64,000 nucleotides of DNA from CANKJK01 sp040081715 (lineage in GTDB: Bacteria > Acidobacteriota > Vicinamibacteria > Vicinamibacterales > UBA2999), in assembly GCA_040081715.1 (NCBI GenBank), contig JBEBFY010000014.1, positions 36,029 to 100,028 on the forward strand. The letters run 5' to 3'. Shown piece after piece: positions 41,825 to 50,107 of this stretch. The notes beneath the pieces were generated by a model. That model worked only from the letters and a program-made list of their open reading frames with translations. It was not told the DNA's origin and made no database searches. The translations under genes were made by a program, and so were the position numbers. Position 1 is the stretch's first letter, and every line of letters starts with the position of its first letter.

Positions 41825-43216
41825 ATGAGGAGACTGCTGTCGTTCGGTGCGTTCCTGTTCACGGTCGTGGGCGTGCTCATGCTGACCGGTGCGCGGAGCC
41901 AGGCGGCTCAGGCGCAGGGGTGGGCCGGTGCATATTCGGAGGCGCAGGCCGCGCGCGGCGAGAAGCTCTATGGCGGTAACTGTGCCGTGTGCCACGGACC
42001 GCAACTGGCCGGCGGAGACCGCGCGCCGGCCGTGGCCGGCCCCTCGCTCGCGGCGCGCTGGCAGGGCAAGCCGCTGGCTGAACTGCTCGACTACGTCTAT
42101 CTCCAGATGCCGCTCCACGGTCCGGGCGGGCTGGCGCGGCAGCAGAGCGCCGACATCGTCGCCTTCATGCTGAAGAAGAGCGGCGTGGCGGCCGGCACAG
42201 CCGACCTGGACGGTGGTTCCGCTGCGCCCCCGACGCGGGCCACCGAGCCGCTCATGGCCCGAGGCTTCTACACCCGGGCTCAGGCCATTCGCGGCAAGGT
42301 CGCCTTCAACCGGAACTGCGCCTTCTGCCACACAGTGGACAGGAAGCTGTTTTCAGAGGAGAACAACAAGTTCATCATGCCGAGCACGTTCGGCGGCCGG
42401 TTCATCGAGCGCGTCTATCACGGCCAGGTGCTCTACCCGACTGTCTATCACCTGTTCTCGAAGATGCAGTCGATGCCGGCGTTTAACACCAAGGCTATTT
42501 CGGAGCAGACACGGGCCGACATCCTGGCCTACATCCTCGAGAACAACGACCTGCCGCCCGGCGACGAGGAGCTCACGCCGGTCGCCGTGCGGATGAAGAA
42601 CATGATCCTGGGAGAGAAAGGCTTCGAGTCGCTCTTCAACGGGAAGGACTTCACCGGCATCAAGTTCGTCGTCAACCCGAACTGCACGGCGCAGCCCGAT
42701 GGCTGCGGGAATGTCTCGCCCTCGCCCGACCTGATCCACGTGGAGCACGGCGAAATCGTCTGCCAGTGCAATATCCACGGCTACTTCTACTGGGACAAGC
42801 CGTATGGCGACTTTACCTTCCGCTTCGAACAGAAGTTCGAGAAGCCGGCCGACTGGGACGCCGATGACAAGCTGTACTTCGGCGGCACTGGCGCGCTCCT
42901 CTTTATCGCCCCGCCGCACCGGCCGTTCCCGCGCAGCGTCGAGATCGAGGGCCGCTACTACGACTTCGGCGAGCCCTTCGCCATCGGCGGCAAGGGCAAG
43001 ATCGAGTACGACCACGACGCGTACATGAAGGTGGCGACTCCGCTCGGTTCCTGGGACAAGGTGGAGATCGTCTCGAAGGCCGGCGTGGTGAAGACCTACA
43101 TCAACGGCGCGCTGGTCTCCACGCTCAGCCAGCACGACTACAAGCCGGGCGCGCTCGGCATGCAGCTCGAAGGCGCGCCTGTTCGCTGGCGCAACCTCCG
43201 CGTCAAGGTCGAGTAG
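41825..43216 (+). CDS. Secreted di-heme cytochrome c fused to a DUF1080 (3-keto-disaccharide hydrolase-like) domain
   Basis: The 463-residue protein has a signal peptide (to about residue 31), two cytochrome c domains with CAVCH (about 53) and CAFCH (about 164), and a C-terminal DUF1080/concanavalin-like domain (about 270-463) beginning FESLFNGKDFTGIKF. DUF1080 domains occur in secreted 3-keto-glycoside hydrolases of Planctomycetes, Bacteroidetes and Acidobacteria. Fusion to cytochromes suggests electrons released by sugar oxidation are passed on in the periplasm. GAGAGGA precedes the ATG. An SMP-30-like gene follows 21 bp later. Confidence 0.82.
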   Translation: MRRLLSFGAFLFTVVGVLMLTGARSQAAQAQGWAGAYSEAQAARGEKLYGGNCAVCHGPQLAGGDRAPAVAGPSLAARWQGKPLAELLDYVYLQMPLHGPGGLARQQSADIVAFMLKKSGVAAGTADLDGGSAAPPTRATEPLMARGFYTRAQAIRGKVAFNRNCAFCHTVDRKLFSEENNKFIMPSTFGGRFIERVYHGQVLYPTVYHLFSKMQSMPAFNTKAISEQTRADILAYILENNDLPPGDEELTPVAVRMKNMILGEKGFESLFNGKDFTGIKFVVNPNCTAQPDGCGNVSPSPDLIHVEHGEIVCQCNIHGYFYWDKPYGDFTFRFEQKFEKPADWDADDKLYFGGTGALLFIAPPHRPFPRSVEIEGRYYDFGEPFAIGGKGKIEYDHDAYMKVATPLGSWDKVEIVSKAGVVKTYINGALVSTLSQHDYKPGALGMQLEGAPVRWRNLRVKVE

Positions 43217-43237
43217 GCCGGCATCGAGGGGGGCAAC

Positions 43238-44239
43238 ATGCGCAGACTTCTCGTCGTCCTGCTCGCCCCGGTTGCCGCGATCGCACTGGCGGCACAGGCG
43301 CAGCAGGTCAGCATTCTCGGGCCGAAGCTCGTGGCGACGCCGTCGGTGGCCGAGGGGATCCCGGGAGTGGTGGCAGCGGGCGAGCCGGTGCTGCTCATCA
43401 AGGACGGCCTGCCAGGGGCGGACGGCATCGTCGGCCTGCCTGACGGCACGGCAGCGTTTGTCGAGCAGAACAGCCCCCGCATCACACGTATCAATGCCGA
43501 CGACTCGTTGACGCCCATCATCGAAGCACCAGGGACGCGGGCGCTCGGCGTGGACTCGAAGGGCCGGCTCATCGGCCTTGTGCTCTCGACTGCCACGTCA
43601 CAGGCCGATCATCTGCGCGTCCTCACCGGCGAGGGCGCGGGCAGCGTGCTGGTGACGGAGGTGGAAGGGAAGCGCCTCTTTCAGGGCAACGACTTCGTCA
43701 TCTCGAAGTCGGACGCCGTCTACATGACGGACGCCGGCACGCTGATGAAGCCGGCCTACGAAGAGCCGACACACCTGTACCGCATCCCACTTACCGGCGG
43801 CAGGCCGCGCAAGGCGGCTGATGCCACCGCGCGCATCATCATGCCGAACGGCATCGCGTTGAGCCCGGATGACAGGACGCTGTACGTGAACGACTCACGC
43901 GGGGCGGCGCTGGTTGCCTTCGACGTGAAGCCGGACGGCTCACTGGCCAATCGCCGGGATTTCACGACCTACCGCATCACCGAGGAGTCGCTGAAGACCT
44001 TTCCCTACCAGGCCGACGGCCTGTGCGTGGACCGGGCCGGGAACGTCTTTGTCGCCATGCCGCTGGGCGTGCACGTCTTCAGCGCGAAGGGTGCGTTTCT
44101 CGGCCGGATCCCGCTCAGCAAGAAGATTCAGAACCTGGCCTTCGCGGGTCCGGACCGCAAGACGCTCTACATCGTGTCGCAGGGCAGCATCTGGAAGATG
44201 CGGACCCTGACCGGCGGCCCGGCGGATCGGGCCAAGTAG
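43238..44239 (+). CDS. Secreted SMP-30/gluconolactonase-like beta-propeller protein
   Basis: The 333-residue protein has a signal peptide (MRRLLVVLLAPVAAIALAAQAQ) and a propeller with SMP-30/lactonase-type blades. Examples are GLPGADGIVGLPDGTAAFVE, IIMPNGIALSPDDRTLYVND and QADGLCVDRAGNVFVAMPLG, including the metal-site Asn and Asp patterns PNGIALSPD and DGLCVD. It probably hydrolyses a sugar lactone or acts as a periplasmic binding propeller. It forms an operon with the cytochrome-DUF1080 gene, consistent with a sugar oxidation route producing a lactone. Confidence 0.8.
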   Translation: MRRLLVVLLAPVAAIALAAQAQQVSILGPKLVATPSVAEGIPGVVAAGEPVLLIKDGLPGADGIVGLPDGTAAFVEQNSPRITRINADDSLTPIIEAPGTRALGVDSKGRLIGLVLSTATSQADHLRVLTGEGAGSVLVTEVEGKRLFQGNDFVISKSDAVYMTDAGTLMKPAYEEPTHLYRIPLTGGRPRKAADATARIIMPNGIALSPDDRTLYVNDSRGAALVAFDVKPDGSLANRRDFTTYRITEESLKTFPYQADGLCVDRAGNVFVAMPLGVHVFSAKGAFLGRIPLSKKIQNLAFAGPDRKTLYIVSQGSIWKMRTLTGGPADRAK

Positions 44240-44251
44240 GTTCGATCGGAC

Positions 44252-45319
44252 CTACGCGAGCGCGGCCGCGATGGCCGCGCCCATCTCCTGCGTGGTGGCC
44301 GTGCCACCCAGGTCCGCCGTCTTGATGGAGCCTTCGGTCAGTACCTGCTCGATGGCCTTGACGATGCGTGCGCCCGTGCCGGCCTGGCCCAGGAAGTCGA
44401 GCATCATCGCCCCCGCCCAGACGGTGCCGATCGGGTTCGCGATGCCCTTGCCCGCGATGTCCGGTGCGGACCCGTGCAACGGCTCGAACATTGAGGGGAA
44501 CGTGCGTTCCGGGTTGATGTTGCCGCTCGGGCCCACGCCGAGGCTGCCCGAGATGGCGGAGCCGATGTCGGTGAGGATGTCGCCGAACAGGTTCGACGTG
44601 ATCATCACGTCCACCGTCTGTGGGTGCGTGATCATGCGGGCCGCCAGCGCGTCCACGTAGTACTTCTTGAACTCGACGTCCGGGTAGTCCTTCCGGACAT
44701 CATCCACCACCTCGTCCCACAACGTCATCGAGTGCCGCAGGGCGTTGCTCTTGGTGGCGCTGGCCAGGAGCTTCCGCGGACGCGTGCGCGCCAGCTCGAA
44801 CCCGAACCGCGCGACGCGCTCGATGCCCTTGCGCGTGAAGATGCCCGTCTGCTCGGCCATCTCGAGGTCAGTGCCCACGTGCACCCGGCCGCCCACGCCG
44901 CAGTACTCGCCTTCCGAGTTCTCGCGCACGCAGATCATGTCGATGTCGGCCGCAGTGCGGCCGCCCAGCGGGCTCTTGATGCCAGGCATCAGGCGCATCG
45001 GCCGCAGGTTCACGTACTGCACCAGGAGCTGCCGCAGCGGCAGCAGCAGTTGCCCGGCCGAGATGTAATCCGGTACCGACGGGGCGCCGATGGCGCCGAG
45101 GTAGATCGCGTCAAAGCCCTTGAGCGTCTCCACCCAGCCGTCGTCCATCATCTTGCCGGTCTTCAGGTAGAACTCGCAGCCCCAGGGCAGGTTCGTGAAC
45201 TCCACCGCGAAGCCGTCCTGCTGGGCCGCGCGCGTCAGGATGTCCACGCCCACCGGGATCACCTCGGGGCCGATGCCGTCGCCGGCGATCACTGCAATCC
45301 GATACGTCTGCTGTGCCAT
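44252..45319 (-). CDS. Tartrate/D-malate dehydrogenase-type decarboxylating dehydrogenase
   Basis: The 355-residue protein belongs to the isocitrate/isopropylmalate dehydrogenase family (IAVIAGDGIGPEVIPVGVDI). The tartrate/D-malate (TtuC/DmlA) subgroup is indicated by WGCEFYLKTGKMM, VQYVNLRPMRLMPGIKSPL and ENSEGEYCGVGGR. Metal-binding Asp residues are in TSNLFGDILTDIGSAISG. It oxidises and decarboxylates a 2-hydroxy-dicarboxylate with NAD+. It could also act as 3-isopropylmalate dehydrogenase, but no leu genes are adjacent. TACAAT lies 6 nt before the ATG. Confidence 0.85.
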   Translation of the reverse strand: MAQQTYRIAVIAGDGIGPEVIPVGVDILTRAAQQDGFAVEFTNLPWGCEFYLKTGKMMDDGWVETLKGFDAIYLGAIGAPSVPDYISAGQLLLPLRQLLVQYVNLRPMRLMPGIKSPLGGRTAADIDMICVRENSEGEYCGVGGRVHVGTDLEMAEQTGIFTRKGIERVARFGFELARTRPRKLLASATKSNALRHSMTLWDEVVDDVRKDYPDVEFKKYYVDALAARMITHPQTVDVMITSNLFGDILTDIGSAISGSLGVGPSGNINPERTFPSMFEPLHGSAPDIAGKGIANPIGTVWAGAMMLDFLGQAGTGARIVKAIEQVLTEGSIKTADLGGTATTQEMGAAIAAALA

Positions 45320-45325
45320 CCCGCG

Positions 45326-45331
45326 ATTGTA
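45326..45331 (-). promoter_or_regulatory. -10 element (TACAAT) six bases before the tartrate/D-malate dehydrogenase start
   Basis: On the minus strand TACAAT is followed by CGCGGG and then ATG at 45319. A leaderless transcript is predicted. Confidence 0.5.
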
Positions 45332-45379
45332 CCCACGCCGTCCCAGCACGACCAGACGAGGTATGCAGATTTGACCAAC

Positions 45380-45408
45380 TTGACCAACGGAGGGGCCGGT
45401 CCTAGGAT
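45380..45408 (+). promoter_or_regulatory. Promoter of the second toxin-antitoxin operon (TTGACC-17-TAGGAT)
   Basis: The -35 TTGACC (45380-45385) and -10 TAGGAT (45403-45408) are 17 bp apart, and the antitoxin ATG begins 6 nt after the -10, so the mRNA should start at the initiation codon. The -35 lies within a 9-bp direct repeat (TTGACCAAC twice from 45371), which could be the antitoxin binding site. Confidence 0.7.
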
Positions 45409-45414
45409 CGGGAC

Positions 45415-45657
45415 ATGCCGAAAGTGCTGAATCTCTACGAGGCCAAGTCCAAGCTCTCCGCGCTCGTGGAGGAGGCTGCGGCCGGCCGCGAGATCATCAT
45501 CGCCAAGGCCGGTGTGCCCCGGGCCCGGCTCGTGCCGGTCGACAAGGGCCGTCGCCGCCGGCCGGGGACTGCGAAGGGGAAGATCCGTATCGCGAAGGAC
45601 TTTGACGCGCCCTTGCCCGCGGATCTGCTCGCGTTGTTCACAGGCGCGGACGAGTGA
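45415..45657 (+). CDS. Type II antitoxin, Phd/YefM-like (second module)
   Basis: The 80-residue protein has the antitoxin pattern LYEAKSKLSALVEEAAAGRE followed by IIIAKAGVPRARLVPV, then a short basic linker and an acidic tail (ADLLALFTGADE). It should bind DNA at its promoter and neutralise the downstream PIN toxin. Its start lies 6 nt after the -10 with no ribosome binding site, so a leaderless mRNA is likely. Its stop overlaps the toxin GTG (GTGA). Confidence 0.88.
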   Translation: MPKVLNLYEAKSKLSALVEEAAAGREIIIAKAGVPRARLVPVDKGRRRRPGTAKGKIRIAKDFDAPLPADLLALFTGADE

Positions 45658-46028
45658 AACTGCTGCTGGACACACACGTCCTGCTCTGGTGGATAGCTGA
45701 CGGCCGGCAACTGAAGGCGCAGGCCAGGTCCGCGATCGCCGAAGCGGACCTCGTATGGGCCAGCGCTGTGTCGGGCTGGGAGATGGCGATCAAGAGCCAG
45801 CGTGGCAAGCTGCAGCTCGACGACGCCGTCGATACCCTGATCGCGGATGCCGGGTTCGACGAACTCTCGGCCACGCTGGCGCACGCGGAGCGATTCAGGA
45901 ACATGCCGTCCCACCATACGGACCCGTTCGATCGCTTTCTCATCGCTCAGGCCCAGGTGGAGGGCGCCACCATCGTGACCCACGACCGTCAGTTCGGCCG
46001 TTACGACGTGCCCGTGCTCTGGACCTGA
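45654..46028 (+). CDS. vapC: PIN-domain ribonuclease toxin (VapC family, second module)
   Basis: The 124-residue protein begins MKLLLDTHVLLWWIADGRQL, typical of this PIN subgroup. Further acidic residues are in SAVSGWEMAIKSQRGKL (Glu), HHTDPFDRFLIAQAQ (Asp) and VTHDRQF (Asp). The set is complete, so the RNase is probably active. It is translationally coupled to the antitoxin. Its last 28 bp overlap the convergent symporter gene. Confidence 0.9.
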   Translation: MKLLLDTHVLLWWIADGRQLKAQARSAIAEADLVWASAVSGWEMAIKSQRGKLQLDDAVDTLIADAGFDELSATLAHAERFRNMPSHHTDPFDRFLIAQAQVEGATIVTHDRQFGRYDVPVLWT

Positions 46029-47416
46029 CGGCTCCCAGGGAGCGCCAGGGCCACTCCGAAACCCAGGGCCGCGGCGGCGAGTCCCAAGAGTGTCGGGTCG
46101 AGCCAGGCCGATATCCCACGAAGCCCGTACCGGACCACGAGCCAGGTGCCAACGCCGGCGATGATCGAGGTGAGCGCCTCGCGTGAGCCCGCACCTTTGA
46201 TGAACAGCCCTCCAACCACCGGCACCAGCAGCGTGACGCCGAGCAGCGAGTAGAAGATGCTGAGCCCTTCGACCACCGTGGGCAGGTACACCGAGAACGC
46301 CACGCCGGCCGCACCGCCTGCCACCGCCGCACCTCGCGCCACGGCTAGCAGCCGCTTGTCGCTTGCCTCAGGGTTGATGTGCCGCTTGTAGAGATCCTGC
46401 GACAGGGACGTCGAGAGCATGAAGAGCACGGCGTCGCAGGTATCCACCTCGGTGGAGAAGATCGCCGCGAGCGCGATGGCGCCCAGCCAGGGTGTGAGGT
46501 GGTTGGTGAGCAGTTGCGGCAGGACGGCGTTGGTGTCCGTGAGTCCGGGCTCCAGCACGCGGGCGCTCATGCCCAGCAGCACCGGGGCGAACGTAAACAC
46601 CATCAACGCGATCGCGTTGAGACCGACTCCGATCTGGAGGGCTCGCGCGCTGGCCGCGCCGTAGGACTTCTGAATCAGGCCCGGCGACACGATGAACGCG
46701 GGACCCACGAGCAGGAGCAGTGTCCAGCCGGACCCGGGGCCTGATGAATGGAACAGCGACCCGAAGCCCGCCGGCAGGTCAGGCGAATTCAGCAGGCCCC
46801 CCACGCCGCCAGCCTGGCCGAGGATAGACGGCAGCGCCACTGCGAACCCGAGAATCATCACGCCGAACTGCAGCGTGTTGACGCGCGCGGAGCCGAGCAG
46901 ACCTCCGGCCGTGAAGTAGGCCGTCATGATGGCGCCGCCGATGAGCGACCCGGCCCAGCGCGGCACGCCCGCGATCACGTTGAGGATGGTGGCGCCGGCC
47001 AGGAGCTGCGCGGCCAGGATCGAGAGCGACCCGAGCCAGATGAGCGCCGTCACCACACCGCGCACCGTGCTTCCGTAGCGGGCCTCGAGGAAGTCGCCAG
47101 TCGTGTAGAAGCCGCGGTCGCGCGCCAGGCGCCACAGGCGCGGCCCCACCCAGAACGCCAGCACGAGCGACCCGAAGCCAGCGGACCCGCTCCACCACCA
47201 TGCGCTCAGGCCGTCGCGATAGGCGAGGCCGGCCACGCCCACGGTGGCGCCCGCGCCGATATTGGCGGCGATCATCGACGTGAACATGAGGCCCGGGCCC
47301 AGGCTCCGGCCCGCGACGAAGAAGTCGCTGCTGCTGCGGACCAGCCGCGCGCTCCACAGGCCCAGCGCCACGACGAGAACCGAGTAGCCCGAGAGCAGGA
47401 TGAGGGGGAGGTTCAT
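46001..47416 (-). CDS. Sodium:solute symporter (SSS family)
   Basis: The 471-residue protein has about 13 hydrophobic segments with SSS features. These are an N-terminal LLSGYSVLVVALGLWSARLV, SSDFFVAGRSLGPGLMFTSM, a Na+-site region MIAANIGAGATVGVAGLAY, and FYTTGDFLEARYG. It should import a solute with Na+; the substrate is not predictable. The start at 47416 (MNLPLILL) is where membrane topology begins; the open frame to 47608 overlaps the upstream gene. It follows a small membrane protein gene by 13 bp. Confidence 0.9.
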   Translation of the reverse strand: MNLPLILLSGYSVLVVALGLWSARLVRSSSDFFVAGRSLGPGLMFTSMIAANIGAGATVGVAGLAYRDGLSAWWWSGSAGFGSLVLAFWVGPRLWRLARDRGFYTTGDFLEARYGSTVRGVVTALIWLGSLSILAAQLLAGATILNVIAGVPRWAGSLIGGAIMTAYFTAGGLLGSARVNTLQFGVMILGFAVALPSILGQAGGVGGLLNSPDLPAGFGSLFHSSGPGSGWTLLLLVGPAFIVSPGLIQKSYGAASARALQIGVGLNAIALMVFTFAPVLLGMSARVLEPGLTDTNAVLPQLLTNHLTPWLGAIALAAIFSTEVDTCDAVLFMLSTSLSQDLYKRHINPEASDKRLLAVARGAAVAGGAAGVAFSVYLPTVVEGLSIFYSLLGVTLLVPVVGGLFIKGAGSREALTSIIAGVGTWLVVRYGLRGISAWLDPTLLGLAAAALGFGVALALPGSRQVQSTGTS

Positions 47417-47429
47417 GGGGGCTACGGCG

Positions 47430-47990
47430 TCAGCCTGCGGACCGCACGTCGACCGGCGCGTCCAGCAACCGCTGGACCTGCCGGCGCTCGTCCACCAGGG
47501 GCCGCCAGTCGTAGAGGAGCACTTCGAGGGGCCGCCACATCGCCACCCACCCGGTGATGACGAGGCCCTCGCGGAGGATGTCTCGCATGGTGCCGGCGGG
47601 CAGGGCATGGGTCAGCTCGGCCAGCGTCAGGAACGCGGCCAGCACGGTGACCCCCACGACGAGGAAGCTGCGCCCTCGGCGTACGTGCTCGCTCAGCCGG
47701 TGGCCAATCTGTTCGAGCTGATAGGCGAAGTGCGCCCGCATCGCCTCGGCGATGACCGCCTCGGTCAACGGCGCCTCGGCCGGCTCGGCGATGGTGATGA
47801 CGACTGCCAGCGGCTTGGACCGCGGGATCTCCAGCGCGGCGCCCAGCAGGTACTCGACGGCGTCCTCGTCGAGATCCCGTTCCCGGAACGGCGACGGGTC
47901 GCGGCTGTCGAAAAGCTGGCGCGCCTGGCGGACATTGATGTCGATGCACCACCGGCCATCCTCAACTCGGTAGCGCGGGCGTTCGGCCAT
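47430..47990 (-). CDS. Membrane protein of unknown function encoded before the symporter
   Basis: The 186-residue protein has a soluble N-terminal region (MAERPRYRVEDGRWCIDINV, then RQARQLFDSRDPSPF) and two hydrophobic segments (about 108-128, FLVVGVTVLAAFLTLAELTH, and about 142-158). It ends in a basic C terminus. It lies 13 bp upstream of the symporter gene and is likely co-transcribed with it. No family is recognised. A CACAAT hexamer lies 5 nt before the ATG. Confidence 0.6.
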   Translation of the reverse strand: MAERPRYRVEDGRWCIDINVRQARQLFDSRDPSPFRERDLDEDAVEYLLGAALEIPRSKPLAVVITIAEPAEAPLTEAVIAEAMRAHFAYQLEQIGHRLSEHVRRGRSFLVVGVTVLAAFLTLAELTHALPAGTMRDILREGLVITGWVAMWRPLEVLLYDWRPLVDERRQVQRLLDAPVDVRSAG

Positions 47991-48083
47991 GAGGGATTGT
48001 GGGCGGGGCCAGGGAGTGGCGTCAAAACCGCAGCCATCCCCGAAGGCGCCTGATCCCGGCACGCCCAGCCGGACTCCTGCCGG

Positions 48084-49970
48084 CTACGAGGCTATGTCGC
48101 CGTCTCCCTCCTCGGGGAGGGTGTGCGCCAGACGCAGTTCCCGGAGCATCGCCCGCTTCTTCGTCTGGTGCGCCTGCATGCGCCGGAGGATGTCGTCGAG
48201 CACCTTGACGGCCGTCATGATGTGCGGGCCCTTGTTGAGCATCACGCATTCCGCGCGGTGACCCATGGCCGCGTCAGTGATCTCGGCCCGTGAGGGCATG
48301 CCTTCCTTGGCCAGGGTTTCCAGGACCTGCGTGGCCCAGATCACGGGCACATGGGCGGCCTCGCAGATCCACAGGATCTCTTCTTGCACCTCCGCCAGCC
48401 GCTCGAAACCGCATTCCACGGCGAGATCACCCCGCGCGATCATCACGCCGCAGCGCGGCGACCGCATAGCCGCCAGCAGCATGTCCGGCAGGTGGTCGAA
48501 GCCGCACCGGGTTTCCACCTTGATCACGATGGCCGGTTCGCCGGTGCCGAGCCGGGCGATTTCCTGCTGCAGCATGTCGATGTCCGACGCGTGATTGGCG
48601 AAGGACAGCTCAACGATGTCCGCGTGCGCGGCGACGAAGGTCAGGTCCTCGAGGTCCTTCGACGTGAGTGCCGGCAGGCGCAGCGAGCTCTCCGGCAGGT
48701 TGATGCCCTTGCTGGCCCGGAGCTTGCTCCCGTCCGGGCGGGCGTGCGTGATCCGCACGAGAGAATGGTCGTGCGTGACCTCCTCGACCACGCCGCCGAT
48801 GCTGCCGTCGTCGAACCAGATGGGGTCTCCCTGGCGTACCTCGTCAAACACCGCCGGGATCGTGCAGCCGATCGAGGCTGGAGTCAGCGTCCGGCCGGCG
48901 CTGTCGGAGGTTGCGGGCGAACCCGGCTCCAGGGAGCGGTGAACCAGCAGCGCGTCCCCGACGTGCAGGATCATGACGCCTTCAGTTGGTGGCACTGGGC
49001 CGACCGATGTCGTGCGCGAGGCGTCTCGTCCATGTTCCCGCCGGATCTGGGTGCCCGCCACGACGTAGGCGGTCTTGGTCGCCTCCGCCCAGCATCCCTG
49101 CGGGCCGGTTTCGACGACCCACAGGCTTCGGTCCGAGCCTCGGGCGTCCTCGAAGCGAAGGTGTTCCCCGACCTTCAGATCCGCCAGCCACTCCCCATCG
49201 ATCGGCAGGCACGCGTCGGCCGGTGACGGTGGCGGGGCGGGATTCTCCGCGGGTGTGAGCCATGCGCGGGCAGGCGCGGTCACAAGGCCGCAGATGTCAC
49301 GGTCCGGGTGGAGCCGGACAATCGCTGGACCCGGCTGCACCGGCCCCGTTCGCAGCTTGGGACCGGCGAGATCCATGACCACGCGGCACGAGCGTTCGAG
49401 TGCCCGTTCGGCATGGCGCAGGTGCTCGATCATGCGCAACCATGCGGCGGGGTCGTCGTGCGCGCAGTTGATGCGCATGCAGTCCATGCCCCGCTCGACG
49501 AGGTCGTGCACGAGCGCATAGTCATGCGCCGCCTCACTCGGCATCGTCACCATGATCCGGACGCCGCGGCCCGGGGAGGGTGGTCCGAAGAGGGCGTCCC
49601 GATGCTCGGCCAGAAGTCTCTGCCCTGCGTCGAAGTCAACCGGCGGAGGCAGGTCTGGAGGACTGCCTTCGTGGCCGGTGATGCGCCGGAGCGCTTCCAC
49701 GACGGAGTCGATGGTCGCCAGTACGTGCGGCTCTGCTCGCCCCAGCGACGACAAGCCGAGCGCCGCCAGGTCGAGCTGAAGCGGGCGCAGATCCCGCCGC
49801 CTCAGACCGAGGTAATGGAGGAGGTTGTGGGCGCTGGCCTCGTGGTTGGCGTGCACAGCCTGCAGACGTGCCATGGCCCGGTCAGAGTGGTCGGCAATCT
49901 CCCCGCGCAGTGCACACAGGTCCCCGAGCAGGCGGCCGGCGTCAGGGCGTGGCGACACAACAACCATCAC
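48084..49970 (-). CDS. Pyruvate kinase-like protein with N-terminal extension and no C-terminal regulatory domain
   Basis: The 628-residue protein has an N-terminal helical extension of about 135 residues (unknown) and then a pyruvate-kinase barrel. Retained motifs are MRINCAHDD, MDLAGPKLRTG, KGINLPESSLRLPALTSKDL, KVETRCG (catalytic Lys and Glu), VMIARGDLAVECG and IWATQVLETL. Altered positions include the first strand (VTMPSEAA in place of the usual IGP segment), Ala in place of the substrate-loop Lys (DLAGP for DTKGP) and MLNKGPH for MLSGETA. It ends right after the barrel, lacking the usual C domain. The middle region (about 225-370) is an enlarged B-domain. Activity as pyruvate kinase is plausible but not assured. 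Confidence 0.75.
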   Translation of the reverse strand: MMVVVSPRPDAGRLLGDLCALRGEIADHSDRAMARLQAVHANHEASAHNLLHYLGLRRRDLRPLQLDLAALGLSSLGRAEPHVLATIDSVVEALRRITGHEGSPPDLPPPVDFDAGQRLLAEHRDALFGPPSPGRGVRIMVTMPSEAAHDYALVHDLVERGMDCMRINCAHDDPAAWLRMIEHLRHAERALERSCRVVMDLAGPKLRTGPVQPGPAIVRLHPDRDICGLVTAPARAWLTPAENPAPPPSPADACLPIDGEWLADLKVGEHLRFEDARGSDRSLWVVETGPQGCWAEATKTAYVVAGTQIRREHGRDASRTTSVGPVPPTEGVMILHVGDALLVHRSLEPGSPATSDSAGRTLTPASIGCTIPAVFDEVRQGDPIWFDDGSIGGVVEEVTHDHSLVRITHARPDGSKLRASKGINLPESSLRLPALTSKDLEDLTFVAAHADIVELSFANHASDIDMLQQEIARLGTGEPAIVIKVETRCGFDHLPDMLLAAMRSPRCGVMIARGDLAVECGFERLAEVQEEILWICEAAHVPVIWATQVLETLAKEGMPSRAEITDAAMGHRAECVMLNKGPHIMTAVKVLDDILRRMQAHQTKKRAMLRELRLAHTLPEEGDGDIAS

Positions 49971-50107
49971 CTGGGAGTGTGCCGACTGGCGATGACTGCC
50001 GTGTGACGGCAGCGCGAAGGCCGCCTGGCTCTACCGTTCGGTTCGATCCGGCCGCGGTGCACTCCAGGCGCCGCTGACCAGGACGGCGCCGGCAGGGGAG
50101 GCGGTCG

